Origin: an uncultured Oscillospiraceae bacterium
Lineage (GTDB): Bacteria > Bacillota > Clostridia > Oscillospirales > Ruminococcaceae
Assembly (NCBI GenBank): GCA_934486875.1
Contig: CAKSPU010000075.1
Location: 1-5,231 of the forward strand
DNA: 5,231 bases
Direction of reading: 5' to 3'
In this document: positions 1 through 5,099 of the stretch, piece after piece
Layout of the letters: the number at the start of each line of letters is the position of its first letter
How positions within the stretch are numbered: position 1 is the first letter of the stretch
Notes under the pieces: model-generated
Database searches by the model: none
What the model saw: only the letters and a program-made list of their open reading frames with translations
What the model was told of the DNA's origin: nothing
Made by a program: the position numbers and the translations under genes

Positions 1-379
1 TGCAGCCCTTGAATAGGTCTTTACTGATGCCCGAGATGCTCTCGGGCAGGGTGATGCTTTCAAGGGTGGCGCAGTTTTCAAACGCCTGATTTTCGATAGC
101 CGTTACCTTTTTTCCGTCTATGCTTGCTGGGACATCAATGCGTGTTTCGCTGCCCGGTATGACTTTGGTTATCGTTATTTCGCCGTATGCGGTTACGGTG
201 TAGTATAATTTTGCGGTTGTGCCTGTGTCATATACAAGGTCAGCGGCGCTTACCGTCACGTTTGTGCCGAAGCCAAGCTTATCCGCACCTGTTTTGTCTG
301 CAAAGGCAAAGGCAAAGGCAAGGCATATTGCCGCAGCGGCAGCCGCAGCTCTGCGGAAAGTGTTCTTTTTATATATCAT
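1..379 (-). CDS. Secreted BspA-like leucine-rich repeat protein, N-terminal part (gene runs off the left edge)
   Basis: The visible 126 codons begin with a signal peptide: a basic n-region (KKN, RR at residues 9-10), seven consecutive alanines (11-17), then I-C-L and an alternating A/F stretch ending near residue 27. An AFA/D cleavage site is likely; VSA at 43-45 is an alternative. After a short region with a LVYD...YYTVTAYGEITITK strand-like segment comes GKKVTAIENQAFENCATLE and then SITLPESI...LFKGC, the consensus of BspA/LRR_5 repeats in which F..C caps alternate with I.LP..I strands. Proteins of this kind are secreted or surface-attached and often bind host or plant material; the partner here cannot be told. 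The ATG at 379 is preceded by AGGAAAG seven bases upstream. The gene has its own promoter (435-463) and is isolated from the upstream unit by a terminator. The C-terminus, including any dockerin, sortase or cell-wall-binding part, lies outside the window. Confidence 0.85.
   Translation of the reverse strand, partial: MIYKKNTFRRAAAAAAAICLAFAFAFADKTGADKLGFGTNVTVSAADLVYDTGTTAKLYYTVTAYGEITITKVIPGSETRIDVPASIDGKKVTAIENQAFENCATLESITLPESISGISKDLFKGC
300..323 (-). repeat. Hexanucleotide tandem repeat in the signal-peptide coding region
   Basis: Read on the plus strand there are three copies of GCAAAG followed by one GCAAGG. On the coding strand this is alternating GCC/TTT codons, giving the Ala-Phe alternation in the hydrophobic core of the signal peptide. 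Because the unit is 6 bp, gain or loss of a copy would change the length of the hydrophobic core by two residues without a frameshift. Confidence 0.75.
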
Positions 380-434
380 CAAATCTCTTTCCTTTCCTGT
401 AAATGTTATGTAAATATAAATAACCCTTGACATA

Positions 435-463
435 AGTATATCACAAATATTTTCCGCTTTCAA
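435..463 (-). promoter_or_regulatory. Vegetative promoter of the BspA-like gene
   Basis: On the minus strand TTGAAA (463-458) is followed after exactly 17 bases by TATACT (440-435), a close match to the sigma-A consensus. The start of transcription would fall near 428, giving a leader of about 50 nt. The promoter is just downstream of the terminator at 474-502, so this gene is probably an independent transcription unit. Confidence 0.8.
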
Positions 464-473
464 GAGAAATTAT

Positions 474-502
474 AAAAAAACTGCGGCTTTTCTGAGCCGC
501 AG
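474..502 (-). terminator. Intrinsic terminator after the RNase Z-like gene
   Basis: A perfect 8-bp stem, CTGCGGCT pairing with AGCCGCAG (481-488 with 495-502), has a 6-nt loop and is followed on the minus strand by seven T residues (480-474). It begins 11 bases past the RNase Z-like stop codon and closes the asnB / lipoprotein / RNase Z-like unit. Confidence 0.93.
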
Positions 503-513
503 AGAGAAATTTT

Positions 514-1410
514 TCAATTTATACATTGTTTCAGGCAGTCCCTGCCGGGGGTGACATTTGGGAATATGAGCCGAGCCGAATCAAGCTGTTCCTCGGGAAA
601 TTTCAGAGCAGGGCTGAAATGTGTGAGCCACAGCTCCTTTGAATTTGAATCCACGGCTATCCTTGCCGCCTGAGAGAATACCATATGACCCTTTTCGGTC
701 ATTTTCGGGATATATCCGTCATCGCCGTACATTCCCTCGCAGATAAGCAGGTCGGAATTTTCCGCAAACCGTGACAGCTCATCAAAATACACCGTGTCCG
801 TGATGTAGGTCACTTTAAGGGGAGGGCGTTTCCCCTCGGTCACATCTTCGAGGGAAATTATCCTGCCGTTTACTTCCACACATTCCCCTCTGTGGAGGAT
901 ACTCCGCATATTTACGGGGACTCCCAGCCTGTCAGCCTTTTCGGGGCTGAACACGGGGGGGCGGTTCTCGATGATGCTCCAGCAGCTGCATTCCACTCTG
1001 TGGCGGACGGGCATAAACCGTATTTCAAGCCCGTTTCGGAAAATTACCCCCTCGCCCTCTGTCTCGTGAACTTCTACATCAAAGGGCAGCTCGGGGCAAA
1101 TGCAGCAAAGCCTGCTTATAATTTCCCGTCCGCCCCTCGGGGCATATATGACCATAGGGGAGGATTTGCCGAAATTCCCTGCCGACAGAAGCAGTCCCGG
1201 GAGACCTGCAATGTGGTCGGCGTGAAAATGGGTTATAAGCAGGGTGTCAAGCTTTGCAAGGCTTACTCCCGCCTTTGCAAGAGCTACCTGCATACCCTCG
1301 CCGCAGTCGATAAGCAGGGCTTTTCCCTTGTGCTCTGCCCACAGACCCGTGAGGAAACGGTCGGGGAGGGGCTTCATACCCCCTGTTCCTGCCAGACATA
1401 CATCTATCAT
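514..1410 (-). CDS. RNase Z-like metallo-beta-lactamase fold hydrolase
   Basis: The 298-residue protein follows the RNase Z (ELAC/tRNase Z) plan throughout and matches the usual length of about 300. Motif I is LLIDCGEG (32-39), motif II is HFHADHIAGLPGLL with H61, H63, D65 and H66, then H137 in MPVRHRVE, D205 in YITDT, and H264 in LTHFSPA; together these are the full set of two-zinc ligands. The middle region (about 150-196, with RLGVP, RGE and GRIISLEDV) corresponds to the tRNA-binding exosite region. RNase Z trims the 3' end of tRNA precursors in the cytoplasm. Some signatures differ: the exosite has VPVNM where bacterial enzymes usually have a PPGP-type motif, the HEAT loop reads CEGM (224-227), and the HST loop reads HMV (242-244). 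It may therefore be a true but divergent tRNase Z or a paralogue with another phosphodiester substrate. The start ATG has AAAGGA 11 bases upstream. It is third in a likely operon, 21 nt after the small lipoprotein gene. Confidence 0.88.
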   Translation of the reverse strand: MIDVCLAGTGGMKPLPDRFLTGLWAEHKGKALLIDCGEGMQVALAKAGVSLAKLDTLLITHFHADHIAGLPGLLLSAGNFGKSSPMVIYAPRGGREIISRLCCICPELPFDVEVHETEGEGVIFRNGLEIRFMPVRHRVECSCWSIIENRPPVFSPEKADRLGVPVNMRSILHRGECVEVNGRIISLEDVTEGKRPPLKVTYITDTVYFDELSRFAENSDLLICEGMYGDDGYIPKMTEKGHMVFSQAARIAVDSNSKELWLTHFSPALKFPEEQLDSARLIFPNVTPGRDCLKQCIN

Positions 1411-1431
1411 ACTGCTCTCATTCCTTTGCGG

Positions 1432-1566
1432 TCAATCCGTCTCTTCTATCATAATTCCCTCACCCGTCATAGTTGCGGCAGGGTGGGTGACAACCTTTTC
1501 ACCGCCGTCCCCTCCGCAGGCTGTGAATATCACCGCCGATATTATTATGGCAAGGAATATCTTCAT
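1432..1566 (-). CDS. Small predicted lipoprotein, 44 residues, coupled to asnB
   Basis: This short frame starts at an ATG whose last two bases are the first two of the asnB stop codon (ATGA overlap, 1566-1563) and ends in TGA at 1432. The product starts with MKIFLAIIISAVIF, a short lysine plus a hydrophobic core, followed by TAC-GG with Cys17 as the likely lipidated residue (lipobox F-T-A-C, so -3 is Phe rather than the more usual Leu). The predicted mature peptide is about 28 residues, glycine-rich at first and acidic at the end (EETD), with no further cysteine. GGTGAG five bases before the ATG can serve as ribosome binding site. It would be exported, lipidated and anchored on the outer face of the membrane. 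I do not recognise a family and propose no function. Support comes from the coupling overlap, the lipoprotein-like organisation and its exact fit in the 152-bp gap; conservation is untested. Confidence 0.72.
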   Translation of the reverse strand: MKIFLAIIISAVIFTACGGDGGEKVVTHPAATMTGEGIMIEETD

Positions 1567-3398
1567 ACATTCTCACCGAAATATACATCATACCACTGTA
1601 AGAAAATGAAAACAGTCCATATCTTGCGGCTGTTGTCATATTTCTCAGCCCTGTGGTCATCAAGGAGCTTTACGAGCATATCGGTGTTGAAGAATTTCTC
1701 CGCAGCAGGGGAGGTGAATGCGTTCTTTACGATATTATAGTATTTTTCCTCCCTGAGCCATACTCTGATAGGAACGGGGAAGCCCAGCTTCTTCTTGTTT
1801 GCGGTCTTGGGGGGAGCGGCTCTGAGAGCAGCCTTTCTCATAGCGAGCTTGGTGTTTTCCGTGCTAACTCTGTACTGCCAGGGTATCTGCTCCGCCAGCG
1901 CCATTACCTCCTTGTCAAGGAAAGGCACTCTGAGCTCCAGTGAATTTGCCATTGACATCTTGTCGGCTTTCAGCAGAATGTCTCCCGCCATCCACAGGTG
2001 CAGGTCAAGATACTGCATCTTTGTGATATCGTCCTTATCCTTTACCTTTGCGTAGAAAGGCGCAGTTATTGCGGTGGGGTCGGGAGCGTCGGTGGTTATC
2101 CTGAGAAGCTTCTTTCTGTCACGGGGAGAGAACATATAGGCATTTCCGATAAATCTCTCTTCAAGCTCCTTGCCGTTTCTTACAAGGAAATTCACGCCAC
2201 GCTTGGGGGGCAGCTTTTCAGCTACCGAGCCGATGCCCTTTCTGATAAATTTCGGCAGTGACTTGTATGCGTGGGAGCCGAGGGGCTCCTTGTAAATGTT
2301 ATATCCGCCGAATATCTCGTCAGCGCCCTCCCCCGAAAGCACTACCTTTACATACTGCGCCGCAGTGTTGCAGACAAAGTAAAGGGCGATGCAGGAGGGG
2401 TCTGCGAGGGGTTCGTCCATATGATACTGAATCTTTTTGATATTGTCCCAGTATTCCTCTGGGGTGATGACCTTGCTGATGTTCTCCTTGCCGATGTACT
2501 TGGAAAATTCCTTTGCCCAGCCTATCTCGTTGTACTTTTCGTCCTCACCGAAGCCAACGGTAAAGGTCTTGTCAACATTTGCAACAGATGCGGCATAGCT
2601 GGAGTCAACGCCGCTGGAAAGGAAGCTGCCCACCTCAACATCAGCAATCTTATGAGCCTCCACGGAGTTTTTGAATGTGTCGGAGATCCTGTCCACCCAC
2701 ATATCCATATCGGGCTTTTCGTCAGCATTGAAGTGAACGTCCCAGTAGCGCTTTATGTCAAGCTTGCCGTCCTTGTACTTAAAGCAGTGGGCAGGGGGGA
2801 GCTTATAAACATTCCTGAAAAATGTCTCGTTTGTGGGGGAGTACTGGAATGTGAGATAGTTTTCGAGAGCAGTGGTGTTCAGCTCCTTTACGAAAGCGGG
2901 GTGAACGAGGAATGACTTTATCTCCGAGCCGAACATAAATGTGCCGTTCATTGCGGCATAGTAAAAGGGCTTGATGCCGAAAAAGTCCCTTGCGCCGAAA
3001 AGCTCCTTTTTCTCCTTGTCCCAGATAACGAATGCGAACATTCCTCTGAGCCTGTCAAGAAGCTTCTCGCCAAATTCCTCATAGCCGTGGATAAGCGTCT
3101 CGGAATCGGTGTTGGTGGTGAATTTGTGACCCTTTTCTTCAAGCTCTTTTCTTATCTCACGGTAGTTGTATATCTCGCCGTTGAAAAAAAGCACCTTGGA
3201 CTTATCCTCGTTGAAAATGGGCTGGTTGCCGCTGTCGGTGATATCTATGATACTGAGCCTGCGAAAGCCCATAGCGATACACTCATCAATATATCGTCCC
3301 TCTGAGTCGGGACCTCTGTGGCGAATCTTATCCATCATTTCGCCCAAGACCTTGTTTGAATTATCTATAGCATTTGTAAAGCCGACAAATCCGCACAT
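1563..3398 (-). CDS. asnB: Asparagine synthetase (glutamine-hydrolysing), class B
   Basis: This cytoplasmic enzyme makes asparagine and glutamate from aspartate, ATP and glutamine. At 611 residues it is in the range of the longer Gram-positive forms (about 610-630; E. coli AsnB is 554). The N-terminal class II glutaminase half starts MCGFVGF, with Cys2 as nucleophile once Met is removed, and carries RRLSIID (46-52), NGEIYN (73-78) and D98 in TDSE for glutamine binding. The synthetase half has the PP-loop SFLSSGVDSS (258-267) for ATP, LSGEGADEIFGGY (354-366) and DILLKADKMSMANSLELRVPFLD-type signature (473-495). The PP-loop has SSG where SGG is more usual. The start ATG has GGAG eight bases upstream. 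It is first in a probable three-gene unit with the overlapping lipoprotein gene and the RNase Z-like gene. All catalytic motifs are intact, so ordinary asparagine synthesis is the best reading. Confidence 0.95.
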   Translation of the reverse strand: MCGFVGFTNAIDNSNKVLGEMMDKIRHRGPDSEGRYIDECIAMGFRRLSIIDITDSGNQPIFNEDKSKVLFFNGEIYNYREIRKELEEKGHKFTTNTDSETLIHGYEEFGEKLLDRLRGMFAFVIWDKEKKELFGARDFFGIKPFYYAAMNGTFMFGSEIKSFLVHPAFVKELNTTALENYLTFQYSPTNETFFRNVYKLPPAHCFKYKDGKLDIKRYWDVHFNADEKPDMDMWVDRISDTFKNSVEAHKIADVEVGSFLSSGVDSSYAASVANVDKTFTVGFGEDEKYNEIGWAKEFSKYIGKENISKVITPEEYWDNIKKIQYHMDEPLADPSCIALYFVCNTAAQYVKVVLSGEGADEIFGGYNIYKEPLGSHAYKSLPKFIRKGIGSVAEKLPPKRGVNFLVRNGKELEERFIGNAYMFSPRDRKKLLRITTDAPDPTAITAPFYAKVKDKDDITKMQYLDLHLWMAGDILLKADKMSMANSLELRVPFLDKEVMALAEQIPWQYRVSTENTKLAMRKAALRAAPPKTANKKKLGFPVPIRVWLREEKYYNIVKNAFTSPAAEKFFNTDMLVKLLDDHRAEKYDNSRKIWTVFIFLQWYDVYFGENV

Positions 3399-3425
3399 AC
3401 TATCATCTCCATAAAATCAGTGTCT

Positions 3426-3459
3426 CATAGCATTATACTCTTTTTTTCTTCCTGCTATG
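3426..3459. repeat. 7-bp inverted repeat in the asnB leader
   Basis: CATAGCA (3426-3432) and TGCTATG (3453-3459) are perfect inverted copies 20 bases apart. They lie between the -10 box at 3470-3475 and the asnB start, and one arm abuts a second -10-like TATAAT (3437-3432, minus strand). It could be an operator or a weak leader hairpin. There is no T-run after it, so it is not an intrinsic terminator. Confidence 0.4.
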
Positions 3460-3469
3460 CCATATTATT

Positions 3470-3498
3470 ATAATACCATTTCAGCGTAAAAACGTCAA
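3470..3498 (-). promoter_or_regulatory. Vegetative promoter of asnB
   Basis: On the minus strand TTGACG (3498-3493) and TATTAT (3475-3470) are separated by 17 bases, a near-consensus sigma-A promoter. Transcription would start near 3463 and give a leader of about 65 nt. The -35 box begins 7 bases past the stop codon of the pseudouridine synthase gene. A further perfect TATAAT lies closer to the gene (3437-3432), but the hexamer 17 bases upstream of it is not -35-like, so its use is uncertain. No intrinsic terminator was seen between the pseudouridine synthase and asnB, so readthrough may also contribute to asnB expression. Confidence 0.75.
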
Positions 3499-3505
3499 TA
3501 GGCAA

Positions 3506-4108
3506 TTATCCTCTGAGGGTCGCAAGCTCCTCCTCCGTCAGCTCCCTGTACTCACCCGAGGGCAGCTTTTTGTCAAGTGGCACGCCGCCTATATCTGTTC
3601 TTTTGAGATAGACCACGCAGCAGCCGATGGCACGGAGCATTTTTTTCACCTGATGATTTTTTCCCTCTTCAATGGTGATCTCCCCCGAAAAGACCTTCTG
3701 AGCGGGGTATTTGAGCAGCCGTTCTCTCTTGCTGTCTGGGAGATACCCGGATATTTCCGTGATGACCCCTTTCCATAAAAGGCGTATTTTGGCGGGCAGT
3801 GCAGGGATTTCCCGTCCTGCCATATTCACACCCTTTTCAATGCTCCTGATCCTTTCCTCCGTAAGCTCGCCTATGGCGTAGAAAAAATATGTCTTTGCAA
3901 CGTGGTGCTCGGGGCGCATAAGGTGAAATGTAAGGCTGCCGTCGTCGGTTATGAGCAGAAACCCCTCAGTGTCCTTGTCAAGCCGACCCGCAGGGTGCAG
4001 CTCTTCACGGATATCCTCGGGAAAATAGTCCATAACGGTCTTTGAAAGGCTGTCACGCTTGGCGGTGACGCAGCCCTTTGGCTTGTTGAACATATAATAT
4101 CGGGACAT
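3506..4108 (-). CDS. RsuA-family pseudouridine synthase without an S4 domain
   Basis: The enzyme isomerises uridine to pseudouridine in RNA, most likely rRNA, in the cytoplasm. From the chosen ATG it has 200 residues. Motifs in order: YYMFNKPKG (4-12), HPAGRLDKDTEGFLLITDDG (38-57) with catalytic Asp44, HHVAKTY (68-74) with the conserved Tyr, EGKNHQVKKML (148-158), and a C-terminal IGG..LD..L..GEYR.LTEEE. The C-terminal part resembles E. coli RsuA (16S U516) closely, but the N-terminal S4 RNA-binding domain of RsuA/RluB/RluF is absent and the upstream DNA is a terminator, so it was not missed. About 20 extra residues (119-140) precede the EGKNHQV motif. RluE also lacks S4, so the exact target is open. 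A GTG at 4117 would add three residues (MKK), but AAAGG (4124-4120) lies only 2 bases from it and 11 from the ATG at 4108, favouring the latter. Confidence 0.9.
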   Translation of the reverse strand: MSRYYMFNKPKGCVTAKRDSLSKTVMDYFPEDIREELHPAGRLDKDTEGFLLITDDGSLTFHLMRPEHHVAKTYFFYAIGELTEERIRSIEKGVNMAGREIPALPAKIRLLWKGVITEISGYLPDSKRERLLKYPAQKVFSGEITIEEGKNHQVKKMLRAIGCCVVYLKRTDIGGVPLDKKLPSGEYRELTEEELATLRG

Positions 4109-4125
4109 TTTTTTCACAGCCTTTC

Positions 4126-4172
4126 AAAAAAATCAAAGCACAGAACCTGTAATAAAGCTTCTGTGCTTTGAT
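4126..4172 (-). terminator. Strong intrinsic terminator after tyrA
   Basis: A perfect 14-bp stem, ATCAAAGCACAGAA with TTCTGTGCTTTGAT (4132-4145 with 4159-4172), has a 13-nt loop. On the minus strand the stem ends in T and is followed by six more T residues (4131-4126), so it terminates transcripts arriving from tyrA. The T-run ends only one base before the pseudouridine synthase ribosome binding site, and the promoter for that gene overlaps the start of the hairpin. On the plus strand the downstream side lacks a T-run. Confidence 0.92.
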
Positions 4173-4173
4173 A

Positions 4174-4203
4174 ATTATATCACATAAGAGTATGGCAAGT
4201 CAA
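4174..4203 (-). promoter_or_regulatory. Extended -10 promoter of the pseudouridine synthase gene
   Basis: On the minus strand TTGACT (4203-4198) and a perfect TATAAT (4179-4174) are 18 bases apart, with TGA immediately before the -10 (extended -10). The -35 begins 7 bases after the tyrA stop. The predicted start of transcription, near 4168-4166, falls inside the left arm of the terminator hairpin, so this promoter's transcript would begin with a shortened copy of that hairpin. Confidence 0.8.
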
Positions 4204-4210
4204 GAAAAAA

Positions 4211-5041
4211 TCAGTCCACAGGAGTGGTTTCCTTAAGTATTCTTCCGTCACGGAGAAGCTGCCTGAGAGTTTCGCTGTCATTTTCCGCAATAGCCTTTCG
4301 GTATTCGGCAAGACGTGCCATAATGTAATCTATCTCAAAAAGCAGCGGCTCCCTGTTCATAAGGAAAAGGGGAGTCCACATATTTTCATTGAGCTTTGCA
4401 ACACGGGTGAGATCCTGGAACGAACCTGCGGAGAAGCCAAGCTGCTGCTGATGGGTAGGGCTTTTGATGTATGCATTGGAAACAACGTGGGCAAGCTGGC
4501 TTGTGAAAGCGATTATCCTGTCGTGCTCCTCGGGAGTTGCCTTGACCACCTTTTTGAAGTGGATAGCGTGAGCCAGATCCTCGATAATGTTTATCTCCTC
4601 CTGTGGTGTGCTCTCGGTTGGGGTCATAATAAAGCTTGCGTCATCGAAAAGGTTGTCGAGAGAATATTCAAAGCCCGAAAATTCACGGCCTGCCATAGGG
4701 TGAACGCCGATGAACGTGACCCCTCTTTCCGCCAGTACAGGGGTTACCTCGTCAACGATAGCTTTCTTGATGCCGCCTGTGTCGATAACGATGCTGCCCT
4801 CCTTGAAAAGGTCTGCATTTTCCTTGATAAAGCTGATAATTGTGGGGGGGAAGAGGGAAACTATAGTGATATCAGCCTCGGAAACGTCCTTTGCTTCGTA
4901 ATCTATGGCATTCTGCGACAGAGCCATTTTAACGGTCTTTCTGTCGATATCTATACCGCCCACAAGGTGATTAGTATGCTTCTTTATCGCCTTGCACAGG
5001 GAGCCGCCGATAAGTCCCAGACCGATTGCAACAATTTTCAT
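4211..5041 (-). CDS. tyrA: Prephenate dehydrogenase
   Basis: The enzyme oxidatively decarboxylates prephenate to 4-hydroxyphenylpyruvate, the committed step to tyrosine; arogenate as substrate cannot be excluded. The 276 residues hold an N-terminal Rossmann domain with GLGLIGGS (7-14) and GGIDID, where Asp31 at the end of the second strand suggests NAD over NADP. Then come IDTGGIK (86-92), the catalytic HPMAGRE (114-120, His114), EEHDRIIAFTSQLAHVVS (171-188, with His185) and DLTRVAKLNENMW (210-222, Arg213 for prephenate carboxylate binding), followed by a helical dimerisation region. It ends without the C-terminal ACT domain found in many Bacillus-type TyrA proteins and without a fused chorismate mutase, so feedback control by tyrosine through ACT is not expected. 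AAAGGA lies 11 bases before the ATG. It stands alone, with its own terminator, and no other shikimate-pathway gene is in the window. Confidence 0.94.
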   Translation of the reverse strand: MKIVAIGLGLIGGSLCKAIKKHTNHLVGGIDIDRKTVKMALSQNAIDYEAKDVSEADITIVSLFPPTIISFIKENADLFKEGSIVIDTGGIKKAIVDEVTPVLAERGVTFIGVHPMAGREFSGFEYSLDNLFDDASFIMTPTESTPQEEINIIEDLAHAIHFKKVVKATPEEHDRIIAFTSQLAHVVSNAYIKSPTHQQQLGFSAGSFQDLTRVAKLNENMWTPLFLMNREPLLFEIDYIMARLAEYRKAIAENDSETLRQLLRDGRILKETTPVD

Positions 5042-5070
5042 AATGGATAAAGTCCTTTCAGGTTCATTTT

Positions 5071-5099
5071 ATACTAATCTTTGACCAACCTATAGACAA
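5071..5099 (-). promoter_or_regulatory. Candidate tyrA promoter inside the palindromic element
   Basis: On the minus strand TTGTCT (5099-5094) and TAGTAT (5076-5071) are 17 bases apart, each matching the consensus at four of six positions. The -10 region continues as TAGTATAAAAT, so TATAAA one step downstream is an alternative. Both boxes are formed by the end of the palindromic repeat. No better promoter is visible between the repeat and tyrA. Confidence 0.45.

Noticed and set aside
955..961. Run of seven G (with a second at 4844-4850 in tyrA) as phase-variable tracts
   Set aside because: Both encode consecutive CCC proline codons inside intact conserved genes, are short, and proline-proline sites also occur as six-G runs in asnB; they are possible error hotspots but no frame disruption is seen.
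892..1740. A 282-codon open frame on the plus strand
   Set aside because: It runs antisense across the RNase Z-like gene, the lipoprotein gene and the end of asnB, all of which have clear family motifs, leaders or coupling; its protein shows no recognisable domain.
2271..2915. A 214-codon open frame on the plus strand
   Set aside because: It is the antisense shadow of asnB synthetase motifs and has no features of its own.
514..3398. asnB, a small peptide and a metallo-hydrolase as a lasso-peptide or other RiPP cluster
   Set aside because: The asparagine synthetase has Cys2 and complete glutaminase and synthetase motifs, unlike lasso cyclases; no leader-binding RRE protein, protease or transporter is present; the small product looks like a lipoprotein rather than a leader-core precursor.
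4451..5050. A 199-codon open frame on the plus strand
   Set aside because: It is the antisense shadow of tyrA, whose Rossmann and HPMAG motifs are unmistakable.
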